Shown: one piece after another, positions 1 through 5,693 of the stretch | How positions within the stretch are numbered: position 1 is the first letter of the stretch | How the letters are laid out: every line of letters starts with the position of its first letter | Source of the DNA: an uncultured Collinsella sp. | GTDB lineage: Bacteria > Actinomycetota > Coriobacteriia > Coriobacteriales > Coriobacteriaceae | DNA length: 6,552 nt | NCBI GenBank assembly: GCA_905198825.1 | Contig: CAJKEF010000064.1 | Span: 1-6,552, forward strand | Direction: 5' to 3' | Made by a program: the position numbers and the translations under genes | Notes under the pieces: generated by a model | Database searches by the model: none | What the model saw: only the letters and a program-made list of their open reading frames with translations | Told to the model about the DNA's origin: nothing

Positions 1-301
1 CGCGGCAGCCGCGAATCTCACGATTCATCAGGTTGAGGCTACGCAAGAAGGTCGACTTACCGCAGCCCGAAGGCCCGATGAACGCCGTGATCTCTCCCTT
101 GTGGAAGTCGAGCGACGTATTGCGCAGCGCATGGTGGTCGCCATAGTACACGTTGACGTCCTTGGTAGAGAGCACGACCTCGTCGCTCACGGCCTTGCCG
201 CTCACGCGCACGCGCTTCTCGCTCTCCCCCACGCTCGACAGGAAGTCCTGGGTGTCGGACGACGCCGCTTCGGTTGCGGGCGTTACATTCATCTCGCTCA
301 T
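1..301 (-). CDS. pstB: Phosphate ABC transporter ATP-binding protein PstB (partial, C-terminus beyond the left edge)
   Basis: This is the ATPase subunit of the PstSCAB phosphate importer. It sits on the cytoplasmic face and hydrolyses ATP to drive phosphate through the PstC-PstA channel. About 100 residues are visible. The ABC domain begins near residue 43 (VLSTKDVNVYYGD), and the Walker A motif GPSGCGKST lies at residues 76-84, preceded by ITAFI as is typical of PstB. The Q-loop, signature motif and Walker B lie outside the window. The ATG at 301 overlaps the pstA stop (ATGA) and has an AAGGAAG ribosome binding site at 313-319, so translational coupling is likely. A second in-frame ATG is at 292. 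Relative to E. coli PstB there are roughly 33 extra N-terminal residues, hydrophilic and of no recognised domain. Family assignment is firm because of both the motif and the operon context. Confidence 0.95.
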   Translation of the reverse strand, partial: MSEMNVTPATEAASSDTQDFLSSVGESEKRVRVSGKAVSDEVVLSTKDVNVYYGDHHALRNTSLDFHKGEITAFIGPSGCGKSTFLRSLNLMNREIRGCR

Positions 302-1224
302 TCGGCCGTCATCTTCCTTGCCAGTTGCTTGCCCACGATGCGGGCGATTACGTTAAACAGCAGCACGCAGATCATCAGCAGTGCGGCGGTGCCCCAGACG
401 ATCTGTTGAGCCTCGGGGCTGCCCTCGCCATAGATCTTGTAGATGTGCACGGCGAGCGACTCGCCAGGGCGGAACACGTTCCAGGCGCAGGTGGGGCTCG
501 ACAGGTTAAAGCTCAAGAAGTTCAGACGAACCGGCGAGCTCATGCCCGAGGTAAAGAGCAGTGCTGCGGCCTCGCCAAACACGCGGCCAGCCGAAAGCAC
601 GATGCCGGTCACGATGGCGGGCATGGCCTCGGGGACCAGGATGTGCAGCGTAGCCTCCCAGCGAGTAAGGCCCATGGCCAGGCACGCATCGCGCTGGGCC
701 TGCGGCACGTCCTCGAGCGCCTGCTGGATCACGCGCACCAGGATGGGGATGTTGAACATGGTGAGCGCGACGGCGCCGGAGATGATGGAGTACTTCCAGC
801 CCAGCTGCACCGAGAACACCAGAAAACCGAACATGCCGACGACGATGGAAGGCAGCGAGGACAAGGTCTCGATAGCGGTGGAGGCGATGTCGCGGATAGG
901 GCCGTTCGGCGCGTACTCAACCAGGAAGACCGCCCCGCCCAGGCTGATGGGCACCGAGATGATCAAGGTGATCAGCAGCAGATAGAACGAGTCGAACAGC
1001 TGATAGAGTACGCCGCCCTGGGTTCCGTTGGCACGCGCGGGCTGCATGAGGAAGCCCGGCTTAAGCAGCGTCGAGATGCCCTCGAACAGGATGTAGGCCA
1101 CCATGGAGACGACGATGAGCATGACGATGGCGACAATCGCCGTCAACACGCCCGTGGCGATGCGGTCCTGCCTTTGGACGCGCCCGAGTCTCGCCTCGTC
1201 GATATGGATGCGCGTGCTAGCCAC
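298..1224 (-). CDS. pstA: Phosphate ABC transporter permease PstA
   Basis: This is one of the two membrane permease subunits of the phosphate importer; with PstC it forms the translocation pathway. The protein has 308 residues, a normal length for PstA. A basic cytoplasmic N-terminus (residues 1-21) is followed by about six hydrophobic segments, near residues 22-46, 74-104, 119-141, 147-166, 200-222 and 281-304. The binding-protein-dependent permease (EAA) loop that docks to PstB is visible around residues 177-204 (RDACLAMGLTRWEA, then PEAMPAI). The start is a GTG at 1224, which overlaps the end of pstC by 8 bp. An AAGGGGG ribosome binding site at 1234-1240 supports it. The stop overlaps the pstB start. 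No truncation or frameshift is seen. PstA and PstC are related, and the gene order pstC-pstA-pstB fixes which is which. Confidence 0.95.
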   Translation of the reverse strand: MASTRIHIDEARLGRVQRQDRIATGVLTAIVAIVMLIVVSMVAYILFEGISTLLKPGFLMQPARANGTQGGVLYQLFDSFYLLLITLIISVPISLGGAVFLVEYAPNGPIRDIASTAIETLSSLPSIVVGMFGFLVFSVQLGWKYSIISGAVALTMFNIPILVRVIQQALEDVPQAQRDACLAMGLTRWEATLHILVPEAMPAIVTGIVLSAGRVFGEAAALLFTSGMSSPVRLNFLSFNLSSPTCAWNVFRPGESLAVHIYKIYGEGSPEAQQIVWGTAALLMICVLLFNVIARIVGKQLARKMTAE

Positions 1225-2125
1225 GAGTCTTCGCCCCCTTGCGGCCGATAAGGTGGATGATCAGGATGAAGATGAGGCTCATGCCCATCAGCAGCAGACC
1301 GAGCGCCCAAAGAACATCGTCCTGGGCCGAGCCCTCGGCATAGACCGCCATGGACGTGGTGAGCGTGGTGGTGATGGTGGACGCCGGCGACAGCAGCGAC
1401 GTCGGCATGGCCTCTATGCCGCCGATAACCATGCGCACGGCGAGCGTCTCGCCAAAGGCGCGCGTCATGCCAAGGATGACCGCAGTCATGAGCGACGGCA
1501 TGGCGGACTTGAGCACCACGTGCCAGATGGTCTGCCAGCGGGTGTAGCCCAGCGCGAGCGAGCCCTGACGGTAGCTATCGGGCACAGCGCGCAGGCCATC
1601 GACCGAAAGCGTGGTCATGGTCGGCAGGATCATGACGGCCAGCACGATGGCGCCGGGCAAGATGCCCAAGCCCGTGCTTGCGTGGAAAACGCTCTTCATG
1701 AAGCCGACGACCACGTGAAAACCGATCAGGCCAAAGACGACCGAGGGAATGCCGGTCAAAAGCTCAATAAGCGGCTGAAAGACCTTGGAACCAAACTTAG
1801 GGCTAATCTCGACTGCAAAGATGGCAGAGCCGATGGCGATGGGCAGCGCGATGAGCGTGGAGAGCACCATGACCGCAAACGAGGTGACGATCAGGGGCAG
1901 GGCGCCGGTGTAGGGCAGGCCGTTTTCGGCTGTGTTGGCCAGGTCCCACTTGGTGCCGGTGAAGAACTCGACGACCGAAACGCCGTCCTTGAGAAAAGCC
2001 GAGAGGCCCTTTTGGGCGACCATAAAGATGAGCGCGGCAACGACAAACGTCACGAGCGCTACGCACGCGCCCGTGACGCCCAGGCCCACGTTCTCGAGGT
2101 CGCGCTTTGGCAGCTGTTTTGCCAT
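1217..2125 (-). CDS. pstC: Phosphate ABC transporter permease PstC
   Basis: This is the second membrane permease subunit of the high-affinity phosphate importer, partner of PstA. It is 302 residues long, usual for the family. Hydrophobic segments lie near residues 15-37, 73-105, 119-141, 155-174, 208-232 and 270-293. The external loop between the first two contains FTGTKW (55-60), a recurrent PstC feature. The EAA-type docking loop is at about 184-212 (SYRQGSLALGYTRW, then KSAMP). The ATG at 2125 has a good GGAAAGG ribosome binding site at 2132-2138. It starts 25 bp after the pstS stop, and I see no terminator hairpin in that gap, so cotranscription with pstS is expected. The TAG stop lies inside the beginning of pstA. 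Confidence 0.95.
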   Translation of the reverse strand: MAKQLPKRDLENVGLGVTGACVALVTFVVAALIFMVAQKGLSAFLKDGVSVVEFFTGTKWDLANTAENGLPYTGALPLIVTSFAVMVLSTLIALPIAIGSAIFAVEISPKFGSKVFQPLIELLTGIPSVVFGLIGFHVVVGFMKSVFHASTGLGILPGAIVLAVMILPTMTTLSVDGLRAVPDSYRQGSLALGYTRWQTIWHVVLKSAMPSLMTAVILGMTRAFGETLAVRMVIGGIEAMPTSLLSPASTITTTLTTSMAVYAEGSAQDDVLWALGLLLMGMSLIFILIIHLIGRKGAKTRG

Positions 2126-2150
2126 TGCAAACCTTTCCGGGGGCGATTAC

Positions 2151-3089
2151 TTATTTAGCAGAGACCTTGCCGCTGGCGTCCTTGACGACCTTCATGGCAG
2201 AGACGGGGATAAAGCCCTGCTCCTCGACGAGCTTGCCCTGGACGTCGTCGGAGAGCATGAACTCCAGGAAGGCCTTGGTAGCCTCGTCGGCGTCCTTGGG
2301 GCAGTACATGTGCTCGGTAGCCCAGATCTTAAAGGAGTCGTCGGTGACGTTTGCGCTCTTGGGCTCCACGCCCTCGACCTTGATGGCGTTGAACTTGGAG
2401 TCATCAAAGTGCGAGAAGTCGAGGTAGGAGATGGCGTTGTCGGTGCTGCCCATCTGAGTCTGGACATCGCCGGACTTGTCGAGCTCGGCGTCGCCCTTAA
2501 AGTCGACGGCCTCGTCGCCAAAGACGACCGCTTCGAAGGTGGCGCGGGTACCGGAGCCGGCCTTGCGGTTGAGAACGACGATCTTGGCGTCGTCGCCGCC
2601 GACCTCCTTCCAGTTGGTGATCTGGCCGGAGAAGATACCCTTGAGCTGTTCGAGGGACAGGTCATCGACCTCAACGTTCTTGGAGACGACGGGACCCATG
2701 CCCACGACGGCGACCTCGTGGTCGACGAGGTTCTTGACCTGGTCGGCCTCGAGCTTGGTCTCGGCGAAGACGTCGGAGTTGCCGATGGTAACGGTGCCTG
2801 CGGCGACAGCGGTCAGGCCCTTGCCCGAACCGTTACCCGAGCCGGAAACGGAGACATCGGGGTTGGCGTCCATGAACTTCTCGGCAGCGGCCTCGACGAG
2901 AGCCTGGAACGAAGAGGCACCGTCGTAGGTCACCTCGCCGGAGACGGACTCGGCAGCAGCGGCGCTACCCTTGTCGGCGGCGTCGGATGCGCCTGCGCCG
3001 CCGCAGCCAACGAGACCGAGACCGACGATGCTGGCAAGACCACCAACAAGGCCGAGGAACTGACGACGAGAATAAGCCTGATCGAGCAT
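2151..3089 (-). CDS. pstS: Phosphate-binding lipoprotein PstS with a Tat-type lipoprotein signal
   Basis: This is the extracellular, membrane-anchored receptor that binds phosphate and delivers it to PstC-PstA. It has 312 residues from the ATG at 3089. That start is chosen because AAAGGAAG at 3093-3100 is well placed and because it gives an intact signal peptide. The reading frame is open to 3170, but the extra 27 residues are not signal-like. Residues 7-12 read SRRQFL, a twin-arginine motif. A hydrophobic stretch and the lipobox LVGC follow, with Cys29 as the lipidated residue. A short Ala/Ser/Gly-rich linker (about 30-50) leads into the periplasmic-binding-protein fold. Likely phosphate-binding elements are DGASSF (56-61), GSGKGL (87-92), IGNSDVF (102-108) and RKAGSGTRATFE (175-186). 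KGIFSGQITNW (150-160) is also typical of PstS. It is the first gene of the pst operon. Confidence 0.95.
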   Translation of the reverse strand: MLDQAYSRRQFLGLVGGLASIVGLGLVGCGGAGASDAADKGSAAAAESVSGEVTYDGASSFQALVEAAAEKFMDANPDVSVSGSGNGSGKGLTAVAAGTVTIGNSDVFAETKLEADQVKNLVDHEVAVVGMGPVVSKNVEVDDLSLEQLKGIFSGQITNWKEVGGDDAKIVVLNRKAGSGTRATFEAVVFGDEAVDFKGDAELDKSGDVQTQMGSTDNAISYLDFSHFDDSKFNAIKVEGVEPKSANVTDDSFKIWATEHMYCPKDADEATKAFLEFMLSDDVQGKLVEEQGFIPVSAMKVVKDASGKVSAK

Positions 3090-3092
3090 GAT

Positions 3093-3100
3093 CTTCCTTT
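3093..3100 (-). promoter_or_regulatory. Ribosome binding site fixing the pstS start
   Basis: AAAGGAAG read on the minus strand ends 3 nt before the ATG at 3089, with its AGGA core about 5 nt from the start codon. It supports this ATG over the in-frame candidates at 3107 and 3170, neither of which gives a signal-peptide-like N-terminus at the right distance. Confidence 0.75.
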
Positions 3101-3114
3101 CGTACATGCGACTC

Positions 3115-3131
3115 GCGGGCACCCTGCCCGC
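3115..3131 (-). promoter_or_regulatory. GC-rich hairpin in the pstS leader
   Basis: This is a perfect 7-bp inverted repeat with a 3-nt loop; on the minus strand it reads GCGGGCA-GGG-TGCCCGC. It ends 14 nt before the pstS ribosome binding site. No run of T follows, so it is not an intrinsic terminator. It could stabilise the 5' end of the pst mRNA or affect ribosome access. The pairing is seen directly; the function is inferred. Confidence 0.5.
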
Positions 3132-3199
3132 TTTGCTGTTTGGAAAGATACGACCCCGATCAGGCGACAACCGCGTTATCTGCGGTTTCTTACGGGCAT

Positions 3200-3249
3200 T
3201 TGATAGACCCTTACCGCAAGCCCGGCCCAGCCTTTACAAACGGATAACA
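3200..3249 (-). promoter_or_regulatory. Possible pst promoter with PHO-box-like direct repeat
   Basis: On the plus strand TTTACA (3233-3238) and ATAACA (3244-3249) are spaced 11 bp apart. This resembles the TT(A/C/T)ACA repeats with 11-bp periodicity bound by PhoP in Bacillus, and the 11-bp periodicity of PhoB boxes. A weak -10-like TATCAA lies downstream on the minus strand at 3205-3200, with no recognisable -35. That would fit an activator-dependent promoter. Only one repeat pair is present and the second half-site has one mismatch, so this is a tentative call. Phosphate-starvation control of pst operons is well established in general, but the regulator is not in this window. Confidence 0.3.
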
Positions 3250-3283
3250 AACCCGCCACCAAGCATGACCCGCCTTTTACACC

Positions 3284-3362
3284 AATAAAAACAAAGTTGC
3301 GGTGAAATAGTTCCTGCTTGGCCGTCAAATGGCCCATTCTAGGAACTATTCCACCGCAACTT
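3284..3362 (-). terminator. Large hairpin terminator downstream of the M20 peptidase gene; also a long inverted repeat
   Basis: Arms of 22 nt at 3294-3315 and 3341-3362 are complementary except at one position. In a minus-strand transcript that position is a G-U wobble, so the stem is uninterrupted in RNA made from the peptidase side. In a plus-strand transcript it would be an A-C mismatch. A 25-nt apical region contains a second small stem (GGCC 3320-3323 with GGCC 3331-3334). On the minus strand the stem is followed by TTTGTTTTTATT, and no T-run follows it on the plus strand. It begins 21 nt past the peptidase stop. This is a good intrinsic terminator for the HAD-peptidase unit, separating it from the pst promoter. 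The stem is longer than most terminators, so it may also be a copy of a dispersed palindromic repeat. Confidence 0.8.
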
Positions 3363-3383
3363 AGATTGGAAAACCGCGTAACC

Positions 3384-4820
3384 TTAAAGTTCGAGCTCGT
3401 TGAGGCGCAGGATTGCCACGATGTAAATCTTGAGCGCCTGCTTGAGCTGTTCCTCGTTGGCGCACTCGTTGGGGCCGTGCATCTGGCCGCCCCATGCGGG
3501 CAGCTCCAGGCCGGTCTCCTCGGGGCCAAACGACACGGCGCGGGCAAAGTTGCGCGCGTACGTGCCGCCGCCCATGGCAAAAGGCTCGGCGTGCTTGCCC
3601 GTAAACTCGTTATAGGTATCGATAAGCGCCTTCACGGCCGGATCGTCGGCAGACACCGAGAACGGCACCTTTGCATGACCCAGGCGACACGTCACGTCAA
3701 AGCGCCCCACGAGCGGCTCGAGCTGCTCGCGGATGGTATCGGCGCTCGTGCTATCAGGGAAACGCACGTCGATGACCTGCTCGATATGGCCATCCACCAC
3801 GCGGATGACGCCGGGGTTGCAGGTGAGCGGGCCAAACGCCGGGCTCGTCGCGTCGATACCCAGGCCGCGACCATAGGCGTCCGCATGCACAAAGGCCAAA
3901 AACTTGACAAACTCGTGCTCGGCAGGCGTCAGCAGGCGCTCGCCGCGGGCACCAAACGCGTCCTCGGCCTCGCGCAGATACGACACGATCAGGCCGACGG
4001 CATTGATCGTCCCCTCGGGCATCGAGGCGTGACCGCCAATACCGTGGGCGAAAATCTGCACATGACCATTGTCGAGAGCCGTGATCTCCAGGCGGTCAGC
4101 ATTCTCGACCGGCGCCGGCAGCTCATCGGCGGCAATCGCGAGCTCGCAGATGGACTGCGACGGAATGGCATTGCTCGCCTCGGCGCCGCTCCACGACACG
4201 ATGCGCCCGCCGTCGATCTTGGGACTCACGAACGTCGCCCCAAACTGGCCCTTCTCGGCATTGCAGACCGGGAACTCGGCATCGGGCGTAAACAAAAAGT
4301 CGGGGTCTGCGTGGTTCTCCAGATAATGGTGAACGTCGGACATGCCCACTTCCTCATCGCAGCCCAGCAGCGCGCGGAAGGTGTAGCGCGGAACAATGCC
4401 GTGCTTGAGCAGGTACGCGCCGGCATAAAGCGACAGCACTGCCGGGCCCTTGTCGTCGATCACGCCGCGACCGAGCAACCAGCCCTCGCGACGCTCCATC
4501 GCGAACGGATCGGTGTTCCAGCCAGGGCCGGCGGGAACCACGTCCACGTGGCAGATAGTCGCGAGCTGCTTGTCGCCGCGGCCCGGGATATCGGCGATTC
4601 CCACATAGCCCTCGTCGTCGCTCGTCTGATAGCCGAGCTTCTGCGCGATGCCGAGCGCGCAATCGAGCGCGTCACGGACCGGGCGGCCAAACGGCGCGCC
4701 GGGCTCTGCATCGGCAGAAACTGCCACGGAAGGATAACTCACCAGCTGCTCGATATCAGCGACGACATCCTCCCAGACCTCGTCGACATACTCGGCAACG
4801 CTCTGCTCCACCTGATTCAT
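3384..4820 (-). CDS. M20-family metallopeptidase, PepV/Sapep-type dipeptidase
   Basis: This is a predicted cytoplasmic, two-metal (zinc or manganese) dipeptidase that would hydrolyse short peptides for amino-acid supply. It has 478 residues, close to PepV and Sapep. Metal-site elements appear in the expected order: HVDVVP with His91, GRGVIDDKGP with Asp122, the catalytic Glu and ligand in DEE (155-157), TPDAEFP with Asp180, and MHGPNE with His448 near the C-terminus. GGGTYAR (417-423) is a further hallmark of this subgroup. The central insert (about 190-380) would be the lid/dimerisation domain. The start at 4820 is chosen over an in-frame ATG at 4865 because a perfect AAGGAGG lies at 4827-4833. 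It starts 54 bp after the HAD phosphatase gene and is probably cotranscribed with it. Exact peptide specificity (for example carnosine-like or D-amino-acid dipeptides) cannot be read from sequence. Confidence 0.92.
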   Translation of the reverse strand: MNQVEQSVAEYVDEVWEDVVADIEQLVSYPSVAVSADAEPGAPFGRPVRDALDCALGIAQKLGYQTSDDEGYVGIADIPGRGDKQLATICHVDVVPAGPGWNTDPFAMERREGWLLGRGVIDDKGPAVLSLYAGAYLLKHGIVPRYTFRALLGCDEEVGMSDVHHYLENHADPDFLFTPDAEFPVCNAEKGQFGATFVSPKIDGGRIVSWSGAEASNAIPSQSICELAIAADELPAPVENADRLEITALDNGHVQIFAHGIGGHASMPEGTINAVGLIVSYLREAEDAFGARGERLLTPAEHEFVKFLAFVHADAYGRGLGIDATSPAFGPLTCNPGVIRVVDGHIEQVIDVRFPDSTSADTIREQLEPLVGRFDVTCRLGHAKVPFSVSADDPAVKALIDTYNEFTGKHAEPFAMGGGTYARNFARAVSFGPEETGLELPAWGGQMHGPNECANEEQLKQALKIYIVAILRLNELEL

Positions 4821-4826
4821 GGACGA

Positions 4827-4833
4827 CCTCCTT
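4827..4833 (-). promoter_or_regulatory. Consensus ribosome binding site fixing the M20 peptidase start
   Basis: AAGGAGG on the minus strand lies 6 nt before the ATG at 4820. It is a full match to the anti-Shine-Dalgarno complement. It therefore rules in the shorter start rather than the in-frame ATG at 4865, which would overlap the leader hairpin at 4845-4858. Confidence 0.85.
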
Positions 4834-4844
4834 ACCAATGAGCA

Positions 4845-4858
4845 GCGGGCACGCCCGC
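4845..4858 (-). promoter_or_regulatory. GC-rich hairpin in the HAD-peptidase intergenic gap
   Basis: GCGGGC and GCCCGC flank a 2-nt centre, so a transcript would fold as a 5-bp stem with a tetraloop or a tight 6-bp stem. It sits 11 nt upstream of the peptidase ribosome binding site and 16 nt past the HAD stop. No T-run follows, which argues against termination. It shares its GCGGGC/GCCCGC arms with the pstS leader hairpin at 3115-3131. A role in mRNA processing or differential expression of the two genes is possible but unproven. Confidence 0.45.
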
Positions 4859-4874
4859 CCCTCACATCACGTCA

Positions 4875-5537
4875 TTAGATAGCGAAAAGTTTAGCAAGCT
4901 CGGCCACCGAGTGCACCACCGCATCGGCACCCGCGGCCTCGTGCTCCCCCGGTGCCGCCGCGCCCGAATAGATGCCGATGCACGGCACGCCCATCGCGTG
5001 CGCGCCCTCCACATCGTTAAAGCGATCGCCGATCATCACGGCGTCGTCGGCCGTCGCGCCCAGAGCCGCCAGCGCATCGCGGACCGAATCCGCCTTGATC
5101 TCGCGTCCCTGCGGCGGATTCATGCCGACCACCGCCTCAAACTGAGAAAGCCCGAGCTCACGTACCATGTCGATGCACTTTGCCTCCATGCGCGACGTCG
5201 CCACGGCCATACGCTTGCCCTGGGCGACCAACCCATCCAGCAGCTCGGGGATCCCATCGAACACGGGGTACTCTTCCGGTCCCAGCTCATCAAAAAAGGC
5301 GCGGTACTCGTCGGCCACCACCAGCGACTCCTCGCGGGAGAATCCATAAAAGTCGTGAAAGCTCTTCCACAGGGGCGGCCCGATCATGCGGCGCAGATCA
5401 CCCATCTGCGCCTCCGAAAACCCGCGCGCAGTCAGCGCCTTGCGCGTCGAGGTCATCACCGCCCGACCCGTATCGGCCACCGTGCCATCGAAATCAAACA
5501 GCACGACCGGCCGCCTGTATATCTCCAGTGCCTCCAT
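4875..5537 (-). CDS. HAD-superfamily phosphatase, phosphoglycolate phosphatase-like (Gph type)
   Basis: This is a predicted soluble phosphohydrolase of HAD subfamily IA, about 220 residues and the usual size. All four catalytic motifs are present. Motif I is DFDGT (nucleophile Asp15, general acid/base Asp17). Motif II is VATS (112-115). Motif III is Lys148 in REIKADSV. Motif IV is GDRFND (170-175, with Asp171 and Asp175 binding Mg2+). An alpha-helical C1 cap lies between motifs I and II and contains GPPLWKSF (53-60), common in Gph-like proteins. Substrate is unknown: phosphoglycolate, pyrophosphate, nucleotides or sugar phosphates are all possible for such sequences. The start at 5537 has GAGG 7 nt upstream. 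An ATG at 5543 or a GTG at 5570 is possible but less well placed. It is the promoter-proximal gene of a probable two-gene unit with the M20 peptidase, and is divergent from degV. Confidence 0.9.
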   Translation of the reverse strand: MEALEIYRRPVVLFDFDGTVADTGRAVMTSTRKALTARGFSEAQMGDLRRMIGPPLWKSFHDFYGFSREESLVVADEYRAFFDELGPEEYPVFDGIPELLDGLVAQGKRMAVATSRMEAKCIDMVRELGLSQFEAVVGMNPPQGREIKADSVRDALAALGATADDAVMIGDRFNDVEGAHAMGVPCIGIYSGAAAPGEHEAAGADAVVHSVAELAKLFAI

Positions 5538-5543
5538 CGGCAT

Positions 5544-5552
5544 CCCTCTTCC
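5544..5552 (-). promoter_or_regulatory. Ribosome binding site of the HAD phosphatase gene
   Basis: GGAAGAGGG on the minus strand directly abuts the ATG at 5543, and its GAGG core is 7 nt from the ATG at 5537. The spacing favours 5537, which is the start used here. The two proteins would differ only by two residues (Met-Pro). Confidence 0.55.
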
Positions 5553-5585
5553 GCAGTTGATGATTTCCACACCGACACTTCAAAC

Positions 5586-5637
5586 TGTTGACTATTCAAC
5601 AATTGAACCTAGAAATGTGGAACGACTCCACTATACT
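5586..5637 (+). promoter_or_regulatory. Putative degV promoter with overlapping palindromes in the divergent region
   Basis: TTGACT (5588-5593) and TAGAAA (5610-5615), 16 bp apart, make a reasonable sigma-70-type pair. A better -10 hexamer, TATACT (5632-5637), has no matching -35. The -35 TTGACT lies inside a 16-bp palindrome TGTTGA-CTAT-TCAACA (5586-5601). TTCAA-CAA-TTGAA (5595-5607) overlaps it. GTGGA-ACGAC-TCCAC (5617-5631) lies just before TATACT. Such placement suits an operator that could also affect the divergent HAD gene, for which I find only weak promoter candidates (TATAGT on the minus strand at 5635-5630). No regulator can be named. Confidence 0.35.
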
Positions 5638-5661
5638 TGTCGCACTTTGCTCTCAGAAGGC

Positions 5662-5675
5662 GGCGCGCAAGCGCC
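5662..5675 (+). promoter_or_regulatory. GNRA-tetraloop hairpin in the degV leader
   Basis: GGCGC-GCAA-GCGCC forms a perfect 5-bp stem closed by a GCAA loop, a stable GNRA tetraloop. It ends 5 nt before the degV ribosome binding site GAAAGG (5681-5686) and is not followed by a T-run. It could influence translation initiation or mRNA stability. The structure is read directly, and the role is inferred. Confidence 0.45.
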
Positions 5676-5693
5676 CCAACGAAAGGTGCAATT

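Noticed and set aside
3090..3170. 27-residue N-terminal extension of PstS from an upstream ATG at 3170
   Set aside because: It would bury the Tat/lipoprotein signal, and the ribosome binding site at 3093-3100 serves the ATG at 3089.
274..3203. Long plus-strand open frames across the pst genes (274-1251, 1103-2158, 1932-3203)
   Set aside because: They lie antisense to pstA, pstC and pstS, whose products have clear family motifs. Their translations are low-complexity (His/Asp/Arg- or Gly/Val/Leu-rich) with no recognisable domain. They are a by-product of GC-rich codon use.
3090..3290. Known riboswitch or small RNA in the pst upstream gap
   Set aside because: No recognised conserved riboswitch core is visible; only short hairpins and a possible PHO-type repeat are supported.
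3318..4841. 507-codon plus-strand open frame opposite the M20 peptidase gene
   Set aside because: Its translation has no recognisable motif and begins inside the terminator hairpin, while the opposite strand encodes a complete metal-site set and has a consensus ribosome binding site.
4911..5591. Plus-strand open frame opposite the HAD phosphatase
   Set aside because: Arg/His-rich translation with no domain, antisense to a gene with all four HAD motifs.
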